60,700 nt of DNA from Parabacteroides sp. An277 (GCF_002159645.1 NZ_NFJB01000024.1:1-60700), one strand, 5' to 3'; shown: positions 1 to 9,523, numbered from the stretch's first letter. The notes: generated by a model not told the origin, from the letters alone. Translations and numbers: made by a program.

Positions 1-84
1 TAAAAGTTTTACGCTCCGGTCTTCCCAGAAGGGAGCGCGTTTTGAATAGAATTTTCTACTAATATTAATACTAACGTATTTCTT

Positions 85-119
85 GGCTGCGGCGACTCTC
101 GCGAGGGGCAGATGCAGCC
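85..119 (-). promoter_or_regulatory. Conserved 3' stem-loop after DUF6383 gene 1
   Basis: GGCTGC pairs with GCAGCC around a loop that is nearly identical to the one after the paralogous gene (36533-36569), including the core CTCTCGCGAG. A second short hairpin (GAACTTTAGTTC, about 152-163) adjoins the stop codon in both copies. Flanking sequence differs more than these elements do, so a conserved 3' UTR structure (mRNA stability or processing) is likely. The function is inferred. Bases 1-84 hold only the continuation of this 3' region; its terminator probably lies outside the window. Confidence 0.55.
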
Positions 120-166
120 CATTTTATTAACAACTTAAATTTATTGTGTTATGAACTTTAGTTCAA

Positions 167-3100
167 TTATTTAACGACTACCTTGAACGATTCGCCGTCT
201 ACCGATACCACTGCGATACCAGCCGGAACGGCGATCGTCTCGTTATCCGAGTTGATTGTCTCGTTAGCGACAACCTTACCCAAGATAGTAGCAATCACCA
301 CGTTCTTGCCTTCCGCACCCTTGATAACTACGGCACCGTCAGTTGCTACGACTGAAACTGCACCTTCAGCGGTGATGCTTTCGTTAGCTGTCGGGTTCGA
401 ATCTTCTTGAGCCATCAAGAACTCTTCACCGTGCGTGTAACCGTTCGTTACCACAATCACACCGTTTACAGATTCCAAGAATCCTTCGTTGTTCCAAGTC
501 CAAGCATCCTTGTTGTCCAAACCAGCCTTCACAGCTGAATCGTAATCATACCAAGCAGTTTGTACTTTGAATGTTTCATCTACAGCCTGGTTCACATACT
601 TGAACGCGAACTTAGCCTTGTTGAAGTCTGCCGTGCCTAAGTTGAGCGTTTCGATAACAGGACCATTCTCGCCATCTGTCAAGAACAGTTTATCACCTGT
701 ATGGAAGCCCCACTGGAAGCCTAACTTAACCTTCTTTTCATCTGCTTCGATGTCGTTGATGAACTTGTTGTTATGGTTGCGACTTACGAATACAGCAGAG
801 TCGATCTGGTTCACCAAGAAGCGACCGTACATTGTATCCGGTTTAATCATGTGAGGAACAGACGGACTGTTCGGATGATTATCAAATTTAGCCTCTACAT
901 AAGTCGGGTTCACTACAAGTAAGTACTGGTAGCGGTTGTTACCCGGACGTTCTACGTAAGCCGAATCAAGAACCATAGCTGGAGCGATGCCATTCGCATT
1001 ACCCAAGTTCAGGAACTGACCCTTTTCGAACAACAGGAAGTCGTTCTCTTCTGCACCGTAGATGCGAACCGTATCACGCGGCGTGGCCTTTACATATTCC
1101 TGAGAAGCAGTAGTAGCAATTGTGAAGATGTCGTTTGAAGTCGGTTGTGTGTACATGTTTTCAACTTCAATTGCACCTAAGTTCTGGTACGTAGATGCAC
1201 CATACAACTTGTTGCTGTAATCCAATTCGTAGTGAGCCTTACCTGTAACGACATTGCCATCTTTATCGTAATTGCTGTCTGTTACATACTTATCGTTATT
1301 CAAGCCCCAAGGAGTAACACCCACGATGTTGTAAGCACCAGCTTCAATCTTCTGAGCACCTTTTGCTTTCTCTTTCAATACAAAGCGATAAGCAGCATTC
1401 AAATCCTTCGTCGTGAAGTTCTTCGAATTCGGGTCGCAAATCATTGATTCGATTGTCTGGTTCTGACTCGGGTCGTAACGCAACCATTCGTTGTTCTGGA
1501 TGTTCTGCAATGCATACGCTACGATAGTGGTTGTATCGTTGTATGTCTTGAACTCAGAACCTGTCCAATACATCGGATGAGAGATCGTGTATACAGAGTC
1601 TGTTCCAGCAGTCAGATACTTAACGGCATCCGTATCGTGAACGCGAGCTGCTGTGAACGGAACAAGACGCCAGTTTGTAACATCCAACACATCATCAGAC
1701 AAACCTAAGAAGTGACTATCCTTACCTTCGTTTTCAGTTACATAAAGCTGAGCTGCTGCATCGATAGACAATTGGAATGTCTTATCCTGCAAATCTTCCT
1801 TCGTCCAGTTAGCGTAGCTGTCTGTATTGTAAGCATTTTCACCCTTCGTAATCTTCAAGTTGCCTTCAGCAGCCTTGATGATTAACGTATCGCGTAATGC
1901 TTGATTGCGAACCGTACCAGCCGTATTGAAGCCGAATGGTCTTGTATACCAATTATATTGAGCGCCCCATTCATCATTCTGTTCATACTCTACAGCATAA
2001 ACATCGTTACCCAATGCATGCATAGATTTAACACTGATAGACTTACTCGGGTTCTCACGGTTCGTGAATGTGAACTTACGTGTATCATCTGTATCAACAG
2101 AAACTGCCCATTGTCCTTCAGCCTTGTCTGCTAAGAAGTAGTCAGCTTCAGTCGGCATTACAACGCCATTCTGATTAATACCCAAAACTTTACCGTTCAA
2201 GTTCACCCAATTGTTACGCTCATTCTGGAACTGCATGTTAGCACCAGCCTTGAATGTAATGTTCACATAACGGTAATTCAACGGGTTGTTAGTAGCGTCT
2301 TCACCACGTACGATGTTTTCGTTTGTTGTATAGAACGAAACGTTCGGTCTACGTGCACTATTGTCCGCGCAACGATCGTTTGCAGTTACAAATACATCCA
2401 AATGTCCGTTCGCATCTGTAGTTTCCAAGTTTACTAAGTCGTAAGCGAATACTTTGCTTGCACTACCGATTTCAACGCAATATACAGGCGTATTATCCAA
2501 TACCATATCTGCATTGATAGCGCTTGTTGCATCATATTCTGTCTTACCTTCCAAATAGTTGATGCGGAAGTAAGGATAATAAGTCTTGTTGTTTACCTGA
2601 CGACCTTCCAAAACATCTTCTACATTGGCTTCTCTCAAGACTTCAAACTTGTATCCACCTTGAACAAAGTCATTAACCGCATTGCTCCACTTATCTGTCA
2701 CATTCAATACGATGTACAGGTTCGTGCCTTTCTTCTTCAACAAGAATGCTTTTTCGTTTTCTTTGTTCCATTCGTCATTTTCAGGTGCGATTTCGTGGAA
2801 TCCGTTTGTTGCATCCCAATAAACCGGAACTAAATCTGTATTATCAAATTCATTTCCATTGATAGTCTTATTGGCGATATCCTTATACTTGTCTACCACA
2901 TTCAAACGGAAGCTACTGCCATAACGATGCAATAACCAGTGAGCCGTGAATTGTTCTAACTTAGACTGATAGAAGCCAAGAACAGTAGCTCTACCCACAG
3001 TCGTAGTAATAGAAGTCGTACCGCTTGTTGTTGTGATTACAACTGATTCTTCAGCACGTCTTTCATCTACGCCTAACAACTGGATACCACCGTTATATTG

Positions 3101-4615
3101 GTAAGCCATGAAACGTTCGTAACCGTTAATTTCAAGTTGTTTGCCTGTTTCACGATTTACGAATTTATAAGCATAACGACCATCACCTAAAGCAACTGTT
3201 TCAGTTACTTTCCACAAGTCAGCTGTTTGCCAGCTTGTTCCTGCTACAGCCTTACCATCCGCATCGCCATTGATGTAAATTGTAGCGCCAGCTTCATCAC
3301 GTCCTGCCAGAATAATATAATCTCCATTCACAGCATTCAGCAAAGGTATTTCACAATTGTTAATCTCATCAGCTGGAATGGACTTTTCAGCTAAAGCAAT
3401 TGTCGCACCACTACCTTCTTCGCCAACGCCAGTCACGCCATCCGGAGTATAAGTAATGCCTGATTTGCCCCATTCGCCATCCAATGTTATCAACGTCTTA
3501 TTATTCAGATACCATGCAACCGGAGTATTTTCCTTCCAGCCATCTGTTGTATAATAATAAGTGTGGTCACCATCCTTATAGTAGATATAAACCGGAACAA
3601 TAGCCGTCTCAACTACATCTGTAATAACCAAAGTACCATCATTCTGATATTGGATACCATAGATATCACCATATTCAGCACCCGGAGCACCACCTTCGCC
3701 TACAGTCGAAATCGTTTCTGTTCCATAAGCTGTATCTCCAATTACATCTTTAGCAATGCCTTGACCCAAGATGAAAGAACCTTCTGTTGCGTCTGTAGCA
3801 GCTTCTGGATCTACCTTACCTTCTTCGTCAATAGCATACAATACTGCAGGAACAGCGCCTTCTGCATCAGCATCTGTAGTAAGACCTGTAGAAATGACAT
3901 AAACTGGAGTATAACCACCAACTATAGCCATCTGCAATATACCATCTTCATATTTGAAGGTAGCAGCAGTTGATTCTCCAGAATACAAGAGAGAAAGGTC
4001 ACTCTGCAAATAAGCATCACTTGTTCCTTTTACACTAAGTTTGCCACCTTCATGCAAAGTCCACGTATTAGCATCAACTTTATCACCATACGTACCAACA
4101 GCTATTACATGAGATGTTTCTTCAGTATTAATATAAACAGTGTTTGTAGAACCTGATGTCAACTCTACAACTTCTTTTGAAGTAGCGAATGCCAGTTTGC
4201 TAACTGTACCATTCAATCCTTCATAAGATTGCATTGTACCATCTTCTTTCCACAAATACAGCTTTTCGCCGTTCTGCTCCCAAGAATTTGTTCCATCAAA
4301 AGAAATACTCAAATCGGTTAAGATCGTAACCTTATCAGGCGTAGAAGTCTTGATAGATTTGATAGAACCATCTTTTGCCAAGAAGTAACCATCTACAGGA
4401 GAAAGATAATACACATCACCTTTCACCAAGCTCCAAGTGTAGCTTGCTTTCTCTACCACAGACAACTCGTAGCCAGCCACACCTTCAGCATTGGCTTTAA
4501 CCACGTAAGCTGTCTGAGCCTTCCCATTGCCCGCGTTCACAGCGTTCACCGTAAATACAGCTGAACCGCCTACCAGCAGAACGCCGGCGCAAAGCGTAAG
4601 TACTTTTTTGTTCAT
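167..4615 (-). CDS. Giant secreted DUF6383-type surface protein, copy 1
   Basis: This 1482-residue protein starts with a clear signal peptide (MNKKVLTLCAGVLLVGGSAVFTVNA). Its interior is beta-rich, Thr/Asn/Tyr-rich and repetitive, with blocks such as YRYVNITFKAG and ANWTKEDLQDKTFQLS. It ends in a roughly 70-residue domain (ESITAEGAVSV...ILGKVVANETI...VSVDGESFKVVVK) that I assign to DUF6383, which resembles Bacteroidetes C-terminal sorting or anchoring modules. The paralogue at 36700-41190 shares the signal peptide, the C-terminus and long internal stretches, while the first ~450 residues diverge. Export to the cell surface is inferred. An S-layer or adhesin role is possible but not shown. Upstream are a strong promoter, a ~400-nt structured leader and three ORF6N genes. 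Confidence 0.8.
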   Translation of the reverse strand: MNKKVLTLCAGVLLVGGSAVFTVNAVNAGNGKAQTAYVVKANAEGVAGYELSVVEKASYTWSLVKGDVYYLSPVDGYFLAKDGSIKSIKTSTPDKVTILTDLSISFDGTNSWEQNGEKLYLWKEDGTMQSYEGLNGTVSKLAFATSKEVVELTSGSTNTVYINTEETSHVIAVGTYGDKVDANTWTLHEGGKLSVKGTSDAYLQSDLSLLYSGESTAATFKYEDGILQMAIVGGYTPVYVISTGLTTDADAEGAVPAVLYAIDEEGKVDPEAATDATEGSFILGQGIAKDVIGDTAYGTETISTVGEGGAPGAEYGDIYGIQYQNDGTLVITDVVETAIVPVYIYYKDGDHTYYYTTDGWKENTPVAWYLNNKTLITLDGEWGKSGITYTPDGVTGVGEEGSGATIALAEKSIPADEINNCEIPLLNAVNGDYIILAGRDEAGATIYINGDADGKAVAGTSWQTADLWKVTETVALGDGRYAYKFVNRETGKQLEINGYERFMAYQYNGGIQLLGVDERRAEESVVITTTSGTTSITTTVGRATVLGFYQSKLEQFTAHWLLHRYGSSFRLNVVDKYKDIANKTINGNEFDNTDLVPVYWDATNGFHEIAPENDEWNKENEKAFLLKKKGTNLYIVLNVTDKWSNAVNDFVQGGYKFEVLREANVEDVLEGRQVNNKTYYPYFRINYLEGKTEYDATSAINADMVLDNTPVYCVEIGSASKVFAYDLVNLETTDANGHLDVFVTANDRCADNSARRPNVSFYTTNENIVRGEDATNNPLNYRYVNITFKAGANMQFQNERNNWVNLNGKVLGINQNGVVMPTEADYFLADKAEGQWAVSVDTDDTRKFTFTNRENPSKSISVKSMHALGNDVYAVEYEQNDEWGAQYNWYTRPFGFNTAGTVRNQALRDTLIIKAAEGNLKITKGENAYNTDSYANWTKEDLQDKTFQLSIDAAAQLYVTENEGKDSHFLGLSDDVLDVTNWRLVPFTAARVHDTDAVKYLTAGTDSVYTISHPMYWTGSEFKTYNDTTTIVAYALQNIQNNEWLRYDPSQNQTIESMICDPNSKNFTTKDLNAAYRFVLKEKAKGAQKIEAGAYNIVGVTPWGLNNDKYVTDSNYDKDGNVVTGKAHYELDYSNKLYGASTYQNLGAIEVENMYTQPTSNDIFTIATTASQEYVKATPRDTVRIYGAEENDFLLFEKGQFLNLGNANGIAPAMVLDSAYVERPGNNRYQYLLVVNPTYVEAKFDNHPNSPSVPHMIKPDTMYGRFLVNQIDSAVFVSRNHNNKFINDIEADEKKVKLGFQWGFHTGDKLFLTDGENGPVIETLNLGTADFNKAKFAFKYVNQAVDETFKVQTAWYDYDSAVKAGLDNKDAWTWNNEGFLESVNGVIVVTNGYTHGEEFLMAQEDSNPTANESITAEGAVSVVATDGAVVIKGAEGKNVVIATILGKVVANETINSDNETIAVPAGIAVVSVDGESFKVVVK

Positions 4616-5026
4616 AAAACTTGATTTTTAATTTATTAATAAATAGTTAAATAAAAACTCAATCTCAAATTTTACGAAGGCTTAGTACAACGTTCCCGGC
4701 TTTGGTTATGAATAGACATAAAAAAGCGCGGGCTTTACGTTGTCTATAATTGATCTAAAGGCTCTGGTAAGCCTGTCTTGCAATAATAGAACAACAGCCC
4801 GCGCCTATACGATATTTCCAGTTTCCCCACACTGTTACATATAACCTATATGCACGAATTATAGGAAACCTTCATCTGTCCCGTATGTAGCGCAAGCATT
4901 TACCGTCCATTACTCCGCAAGACTTAAAAATTTACCAGATTTTTAGATCGGAATAATCTTCGTAAAATGCTTGTCAATATTTCATCGATTCCCAAAGGCG
5001 AAACCCTATTCGCTGCGGAATCGATG
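4616..5026 (-). promoter_or_regulatory. Long structured 5' leader of DUF6383 gene 1
   Basis: About 400 nt separate the promoter from the start codon. Near the RNA 5' end, CATCGATTCC/GGAATCGATG (5026-5017 with 4992-4983) forms a stem, or a DNA operator. A long-range stem pairs CAAGCATTT with AAATGCTTG. In copy 2 the adjoining bases change together (TTTAC/GTAAA against TTTC/GAAA), which supports a real RNA structure. The terminator-like hairpin at 4720-4804 comes last. I found no conserved leader peptide. It may be a cis-regulatory RNA or a separate ncRNA; I recognise no named family. Confidence 0.6.
4720..4804 (-). terminator. Terminator-like hairpin inside the leader of DUF6383 gene 1
   Basis: On the minus strand GCGCGGGCT (4804-4796) pairs with AGCCCGCGC (4734-4726), extended by GTTGTTCTAT/ATAGACAAC, and is followed by TTTTTT. 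It looks like an intrinsic terminator but stands about 105 nt before the start codon and 220 nt after the promoter, so it could be an attenuator or the 3' end of a leader-derived small RNA. The paralogue has the same stem at 41298-41377 with a different loop sequence. Confidence 0.7.
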
Positions 5027-5056
5027 CAAAGGTAAGGAGGAAAAATGAAATAGCAA
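5027..5056 (-). promoter_or_regulatory. Promoter of DUF6383 gene 1
   Basis: On the minus strand TTG (5056-5054), 19 nt, then TACCTTTG (5034-5027) is an exact match to the Bacteroidetes primary-sigma promoter. The same element with the same spacing precedes the paralogue (41599-41628). Confidence 0.85.
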
Positions 5057-5078
5057 GAGTTTTAAGAAAAAACTTTTT

Positions 5079-5138
5079 GGTTTTTATCCGAAACCTTGGT
5101 TTTTCTGGACGAACCCCCAAGGTTTGGAGGATGAAACC
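5079..5138. repeat. Three GGTTT...AAACC palindromes after ORF6N gene 1
   Basis: Three imperfect palindromes with GGTTT/AAACC arms are centred near 5087, 5107 and 5130, about 21 bp apart, between the ORF6N stop codon (5161) and the next promoter. The matching place after the fourth ORF6N gene (about 41650-41710) shows a decayed version with similar spacing. The middle unit also forms AAACCTTGG/CCAAGGTTT and may end transcription of the ORF6N genes. Confidence 0.5.
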
Positions 5139-5160
5139 GGATTTATACCAAACATGCTTC

Positions 5161-5721
5161 TCATTTCACATAACCCACTTTCGGACGAGGTAAATTCCTA
5201 TTTCCGGTTTGCAACTCTGCCAAGGTCTGATGTATCAATTCCAATTGCATTCGCGTGTCCTCGTTGATATCATTATAATCCGCAAATACTTCTTCCATAT
5301 ACGCTTTCAATCCCTCGACTTCTGCCCGTAACTCTGTCACTTCTTCGATAGGAGAAGAAGTAACCATGCGACGCATAGCCACAAAGGCACGCATAATCCC
5401 CATATTTATCTGTATTGCGACAGGAGAATTCAAAACACTGCTTAACATAGCAACACCTAATTCCGTAAAAGCATAAGGATTACGCCGTACACCCATTTTG
5501 ATAGAATTGGACATCACAATTTGTGATTTCCAAATTTCCAGTTCATCACTTGTTAACTGAAACATGAAATCAATTGGAAAACGTTCTTTATTACGTTTAA
5601 CCGCTTGGTTTAAGGTACGCGTTTCAACGCCATAGAGTTCTGCCAAATCGCGATCCAGCATGACCTTTTGTCCTCTAATCTCGTATATCTTACTTTGGAT
5701 AAGTTGCAAATTACTACTCAT
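5161..5721 (-). CDS. ORF6N domain protein 1 (DNA-binding, phage-type)
   Basis: This 186-residue protein begins with the ORF6N signature ([38 protein letters not shown], about residues 6-43), known from phage and transposon proteins and thought to bind DNA. The C-terminal ~50 residues are predicted coiled coil ([25 protein letters not shown]) ending in [11 protein letters not shown]. It is the last of three tandem copies separated by 27 bp of identical spacer. The N- and C-termini match its neighbours almost exactly, while residues 60-100 differ. It directly precedes the DUF6383 gene. The cellular role is unknown; transcriptional regulation is a guess. Confidence 0.8.
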   Translation of the reverse strand: MSSNLQLIQSKIYEIRGQKVMLDRDLAELYGVETRTLNQAVKRNKERFPIDFMFQLTSDELEIWKSQIVMSNSIKMGVRRNPYAFTELGVAMLSSVLNSPVAIQINMGIMRAFVAMRRMVTSSPIEEVTELRAEVEGLKAYMEEVFADYNDINEDTRMQLELIHQTLAELQTGNRNLPRPKVGYVK

Positions 5722-5748
5722 AGCTCTATCTGTTTTAGTATGTTCCTT

Positions 5749-6303
5749 TCACTTCACATAACCCACTTTCGGACGAGGCAAATTCCTATTCCCGGTTTGC
5801 AATTCCGCCAAGGTCTGATGTATCAATTCCAATTGCATTCGCGTATCCTCGTTGATATCATTATAATCCGCAAATACTTCTTCCATATACGCTTTCAACG
5901 CCTTGACTTCTGCCCGTAACTCTGTCACTTCTTCGATAGGAGAAGAAGTAACCATGCGACGCATAGCCACAAAGGCACGCATGATATTAATGTTGACTTG
6001 TATGGCAACATCACTATTCAATATACCAGAAAGCATAGCCAAACCTTGTTCGGTAAAAGCATAAGGTCGTTTTCGTACTCCACCCCAACTTGAAATCACA
6101 AATTGTGACTTCAAGATTTCCCATTCATCGGGTGCTAATTGAAACATAAAATCCGGTGGAAATCGTTTTATGTTTCGCTTTACTGCTTGATTTAGAATAC
6201 GAACTTCCACCTGATAGAGTTCTGCCAAATCGCGATCCAGCATGACCTTTTGTCCTCTAATCTCGTATATTTTGCTTTGGATAAGTTGTAAATTACTACT
6301 CAT
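5749..6303 (-). CDS. ORF6N domain protein 2
   Basis: This is a 184-residue paralogue of the genes on both sides. The first ~30 residues are identical to protein 1, then [23 protein letters not shown] follows. The middle is private ([20 protein letters not shown]), and from [15 protein letters not shown] onward the sequence is again nearly identical to protein 1. The 27-bp spacer on each side is the same, so the gene, its ribosome site and its spacer duplicated as one unit of about 585 bp. Confidence 0.8.
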   Translation of the reverse strand: MSSNLQLIQSKIYEIRGQKVMLDRDLAELYQVEVRILNQAVKRNIKRFPPDFMFQLAPDEWEILKSQFVISSWGGVRKRPYAFTEQGLAMLSGILNSDVAIQVNINIMRAFVAMRRMVTSSPIEEVTELRAEVKALKAYMEEVFADYNDINEDTRMQLELIHQTLAELQTGNRNLPRPKVGYVK

Positions 6304-6330
6304 AGCTCTATCTGTTTTAGTATGTTCCTT

Positions 6331-6897
6331 TCACTTCACATAACCTACTTTTGGACGAGGTAAATTCCTATTCCCGGTTTGCAACTCTGCCAAGGTCTGA
6401 TGTATCAATTCCAATTGCATTCGCGTATCCTCATTGATATCATTATAATCCGCAAATACTTCTTCCATATACGCTTTCAACTCCTCGACTTGTTTTTCCA
6501 ACTGAGCCATGCGATTCGTAGAAGGCATATTTAGCATCTGGCGCATAGCCACGAAAGCACGAACTATTAACACACTCGTTTGAATAGCGATATCGCTTTT
6601 TAAGACACTTGACAGCATCACTACGCCATGTTCGGTAAAAGCCAGAGGTAAAGCGGATTTCGGTCGTTTCATACGTGATGTCATCACAAATTGTGATGAG
6701 ATATTTTCCCATTCCATAGCTGTCAATTGAAACATAAAATCAGTAGGGAAACGACTGAGATTACGTTTTACGGATTGATTCAGGACACGCGTTTCCACTT
6801 GATACATTTCTGCTAAATTAAAATCCAGCATGACCTTTTGTCCTCTAATCTCGTATATCTTACTTTGGATAAGTTGTAAATTACGATTCATAGCCAA
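6331..6897 (-). CDS. ORF6N domain protein 3
   Basis: This 188-residue protein is the first gene of the tandem trio and the only one with its own strong promoter. It has the usual ORF6N N-terminus ([40 protein letters not shown]). Its core is unlike the other two (ISSQFVMTSRMKRPKSALPLAFTEHG), and so is the start of the coiled coil (MLNMPSTNRMAQLEKQVEELKAY). The last ~45 residues are identical to both neighbours. The three genes probably form one transcript. Confidence 0.8.
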   Translation of the reverse strand: MAMNRNLQLIQSKIYEIRGQKVMLDFNLAEMYQVETRVLNQSVKRNLSRFPTDFMFQLTAMEWENISSQFVMTSRMKRPKSALPLAFTEHGVVMLSSVLKSDIAIQTSVLIVRAFVAMRQMLNMPSTNRMAQLEKQVEELKAYMEEVFADYNDINEDTRMQLELIHQTLAELQTGNRNLPRPKVGYVK

Positions 6898-6930
6898 GTC
6901 TGTTTTATATTTATATATGAATAATTAGGT

Positions 6931-6960
6931 CAAAGGTACGGACTTATTTCCTAAATACAA
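6931..6960 (-). promoter_or_regulatory. Promoter of the ORF6N trio
   Basis: On the minus strand TTG (6960-6958), 19 nt and TACCTTTG (6938-6931) match the Bacteroidetes consensus, with the start codon about 35 nt downstream. The fourth ORF6N gene has the same TACCTTTG at 42314-42321 but lacks a good TTG. Confidence 0.8.
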
Positions 6961-6997
6961 AAAGACTTTCCCTGTTTTCAAACGACTTTGCCCCAAT

Positions 6998-7076
6998 TCA
7001 TAACGAGAATCGTTTCCGTTTATAACGAGAATCATTTTCATTTATAATTATAATCGCTGGCGATTATAGTTATAAA
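6998..7076. repeat. 22-bp phased palindromic repeat after aroB
   Basis: Read on the minus strand, units of 22 bp start ATTATAATTATAAATG, ATTCTCGTTATAAACG and ATTCTCGTTATGAATT, next to the inverted repeat ATAATCGCtgGCGATTAT. The array lies 52 bp after the aroB stop codon. A homologous element (ATTATAGTTATAAATGG) follows the GH2 stop codon at 42589-42664; both also lie upstream of an ORF6N gene. Confidence 0.6.
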
Positions 7077-7127
7077 CAAAAGCAAGGAGCTTCTGCTTGT
7101 TTACGGCTCCCTGCTTTTATGCCTTTA

Positions 7128-8186
7128 TCATCCGCCCCAACTCTCGCGATAGAAATCGAGAGACTCGAGGATATGCGCCCGGCTAACTTGCTGATTAATA
7201 CGAACATCGCCCACGCCACCAAGGAGCGTAAAGTTGATAATGCCCGCTTCGTTCTTCTTGTCGTGCGTCATCAGTTCATAAAGCGCATCATAATCGTCGC
7301 ACGAGAAGGCGAACGGGCGGTAATATTCCTTTATATAATAAACCACCTGGCTTAATTTCTCCATCGGAAAACCGCAAAGCTTGTGCGAAAGATACAACTC
7401 GCTGATGATACCTGCTGCTACCGCATGCCCGTGAAGCAAAGGCGCATTCTTCCGAAATGAGAGGCTTTCGTAAGCATGACCCACGGTATGCCCGAAGTTC
7501 AACGCCTTGCGAATGTTTTGCTCCTTGGGGTCTTTGGCCACAAATTCTTCTTTTACCGCCACACTCTGCGCCACAAGCTGATTCAGATAGCGGTAATTCA
7601 TCGTATCGATATCGTAGAGCATGACCGACGTATAGACCTCCATCGAGCTAATCAACCCATGCTTTATCATCTCGGCATACCCGCTAAGGATGTTATCCCG
7701 GTCGAGCGTGCGAAGAAACTCGCAATCAATAAAAACACATTCAGGCGGATAAAACGCTCCGATTTCATTCTTTAACCCGTTGAAGTTCACACCTGTTTTA
7801 CCACCTACAGCCGCATCGACGGAAGCCATCAACGTGGTAGGCACATTAATCGTCCGAATTCCCCGCTTGAAAGTAGCACCCGCAAATCCGCCCATATCCG
7901 TTACCATGCCACCACCCAAGTTCAATAATACCGAATGGCGCGTAGCTCCTTCTGAGGAAAGACGCATCCAAATGGACGACAATGCCTCGAGACTCTTATG
8001 CGTATCACCTGCCTCGACGGTGATAACAGGCGCATCCCTCAGCAACGGTACCTCTTTAACCAACGGATAACACTTCTCGTGCGTATTCATATCCGTAAGC
8101 ACGAACAACTTATCATAACTCATACCTTCCAAAAACACTTGTAATTCGGAAGGCAAATCCTGACATATTACTACTTTTTGGTTCAT
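7128..8186 (-). CDS. aroB: 3-dehydroquinate synthase
   Basis: This 352-residue enzyme converts DAHP to 3-dehydroquinate, the second step of the shikimate pathway, in the cytoplasm with NAD+ and a divalent metal. Family signatures are present: NLGGGMVTDMGGFAGATFKRG (residues ~89-109), the PTTLMASVDAAVGGKTGVN stretch (~116-134), YAEMIKHGLI, and metal-ligand His in LNFGHTVGHAYE and LLHGHAVAAG. Length is normal. It diverges from the acyltransferase at 8363 and is followed by a phased palindrome repeat. The start follows from the family N-terminus. Confidence 0.95.
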   Translation of the reverse strand: MNQKVVICQDLPSELQVFLEGMSYDKLFVLTDMNTHEKCYPLVKEVPLLRDAPVITVEAGDTHKSLEALSSIWMRLSSEGATRHSVLLNLGGGMVTDMGGFAGATFKRGIRTINVPTTLMASVDAAVGGKTGVNFNGLKNEIGAFYPPECVFIDCEFLRTLDRDNILSGYAEMIKHGLISSMEVYTSVMLYDIDTMNYRYLNQLVAQSVAVKEEFVAKDPKEQNIRKALNFGHTVGHAYESLSFRKNAPLLHGHAVAAGIISELYLSHKLCGFPMEKLSQVVYYIKEYYRPFAFSCDDYDALYELMTHDKKNEAGIINFTLLGGVGDVRINQQVSRAHILESLDFYRESWGG

Positions 8187-8286
8187 CTTCTGCTTTTATT
8201 ATTTGTTTTCTTGGATTCGCAAACCAACCTCCTTTTCCCTACGAAAAAAGAAGTATACATCACTTTTCCTTTCTATTTTCTCAGAG

Positions 8287-8323
8287 CAAAGGTACATATT
8301 TCTTTTGGAAAAAGTTATCTTTG
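8287..8323. promoter_or_regulatory. Divergent -7 elements for aroB and the acyltransferase
   Basis: TACCTTTG on the minus strand (8294-8287) and TATCTTTG on the plus strand (8316-8323) are good Bacteroidetes -7 boxes pointing away from each other. Neither has an exact TTG at the ideal distance. This 176-bp divergent spacer contains no palindrome array. Confidence 0.5.
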
Positions 8324-8362
8324 CGACTTTCAAACCTATAATAACAAAAACAGAGATAAAGA

Positions 8363-9511
8363 ATGAAAACACAGATTGTATGGCTTAACGTGATTCGTTT
8401 TGCAGCCTTTTTTATGTTGATTTGCTGCCATGCGGCAGATCCGTTCTATGCTACGGCTACTTATGCAACAGCCGAAGGCATGGCACCCGTAGACCCTTAC
8501 ATGATACAATGGGCCGAACGATGGATGGCATTTGTGCGTCCATGCGTTCCCTTATTTGTCATGATAACCGGAGCGCTTTCCTTTCCCGTAAAAATGGAAA
8601 TGGGGGCATTTTACAAACGGCGCATCCTGCGCGTGCTTTGGCCTTTTTTGATTTGGTCGGTGCTTTATTATCTATTCCCTTGGTTCTCCGGATTGGCAGG
8701 CGCCGACAAGAGTATTATCTATAAATGCTTTATCTGGTCGGATACGGATAGCCAATCTATTGTACCTTGCCTCATCAATATAGCCCGCATTCCGTTCACT
8801 TTCAACTATTCCGCTTCGCACATGTGGTACATTTATATGTTGATTGGACTATATCTTTATATGCCTATCTTCTCGGCTTGGATTGAACGCGCCACCAAAC
8901 GACAAAAGGAGCTTGTCTTAGGATTATGGCTGGCAAGTACCTTCTTGCCTTATCTGGAAGAGTTTGCCGGCCCATATGCTTTCGGGACGTGCTCATGGAA
9001 CGCTTTCGGCCTGTTTTATTACTTCGCGGGTTTCAACGGATTCCTTTTGTTAGGGCATTACATCCGATGCCACGTCTCGTGGAATCTACGCCAAACACTC
9101 CCCATTGCGGCCGTGATGCTCATTGTGGGCTTTGCCATTACCTATTTTGGCTATGGCTACATCATGTCATTACCCGAAAAGACACCCGAACAAATCGAAT
9201 TGTTCTGGACGTACAATAGCATAAACGTCGCCCTCATGTCTGCCGCTTGGTTCTTGGTACTGAAACACATCTCTTTCCAGCTCGAATCGCATACGGCTCA
9301 ATGGCTGGGCAATCTGGCTTTCTGCGGATTTGGAATCTATATGATACACTATTATTTCGTCGGGTTGGCACACGAGCTGATTACCCACCTCGATTTGCCC
9401 GTCCCGTTACAAATACCAGCCGCGGCCGTATTGATATTCACCCTCTCATGGGGCATCGTGGCGATTGTCAAGAAGTACTTGGGTAAAGCAGCGATATATA
9501 TCATGGGATAA
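8363..9511 (+). CDS. Membrane acyltransferase, acyltransferase-3 family
   Basis: This 382-residue integral membrane protein has about ten hydrophobic segments. It starts with the family pattern VIRFAAFFMLICCHAADPF (residues ~9-27), where His23 is the expected catalytic histidine, followed by RPCVPLFVMITGALSF. Family members transfer acetyl, succinyl or similar groups to cell-surface glycans. The acceptor cannot be told from sequence. It is divergent from aroB and nearly meets the HxlR gene, with 12 bp between the stop codons. Confidence 0.85.
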   Translation: MKTQIVWLNVIRFAAFFMLICCHAADPFYATATYATAEGMAPVDPYMIQWAERWMAFVRPCVPLFVMITGALSFPVKMEMGAFYKRRILRVLWPFLIWSVLYYLFPWFSGLAGADKSIIYKCFIWSDTDSQSIVPCLINIARIPFTFNYSASHMWYIYMLIGLYLYMPIFSAWIERATKRQKELVLGLWLASTFLPYLEEFAGPYAFGTCSWNAFGLFYYFAGFNGFLLLGHYIRCHVSWNLRQTLPIAAVMLIVGFAITYFGYGYIMSLPEKTPEQIELFWTYNSINVALMSAAWFLVLKHISFQLESHTAQWLGNLAFCGFGIYMIHYYFVGLAHELITHLDLPVPLQIPAAAVLIFTLSWGIVAIVKKYLGKAAIYIMG

Positions 9512-9523
9512 AACCCACTTTCC

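Noticed and set aside
4800-5020. Leader peptide controlling the terminator-like hairpin
   Set aside because: Short ATG frames (for example MDGKCLRYIRDR) are not conserved in frame or sequence in the paralogous leader.
4960-5060. Invertible promoter for the DUF6383 gene
   Set aside because: Parabacteroides surface proteins can be switched this way, but the inverted repeats here do not flank the promoter, and no recombinase gene is nearby.
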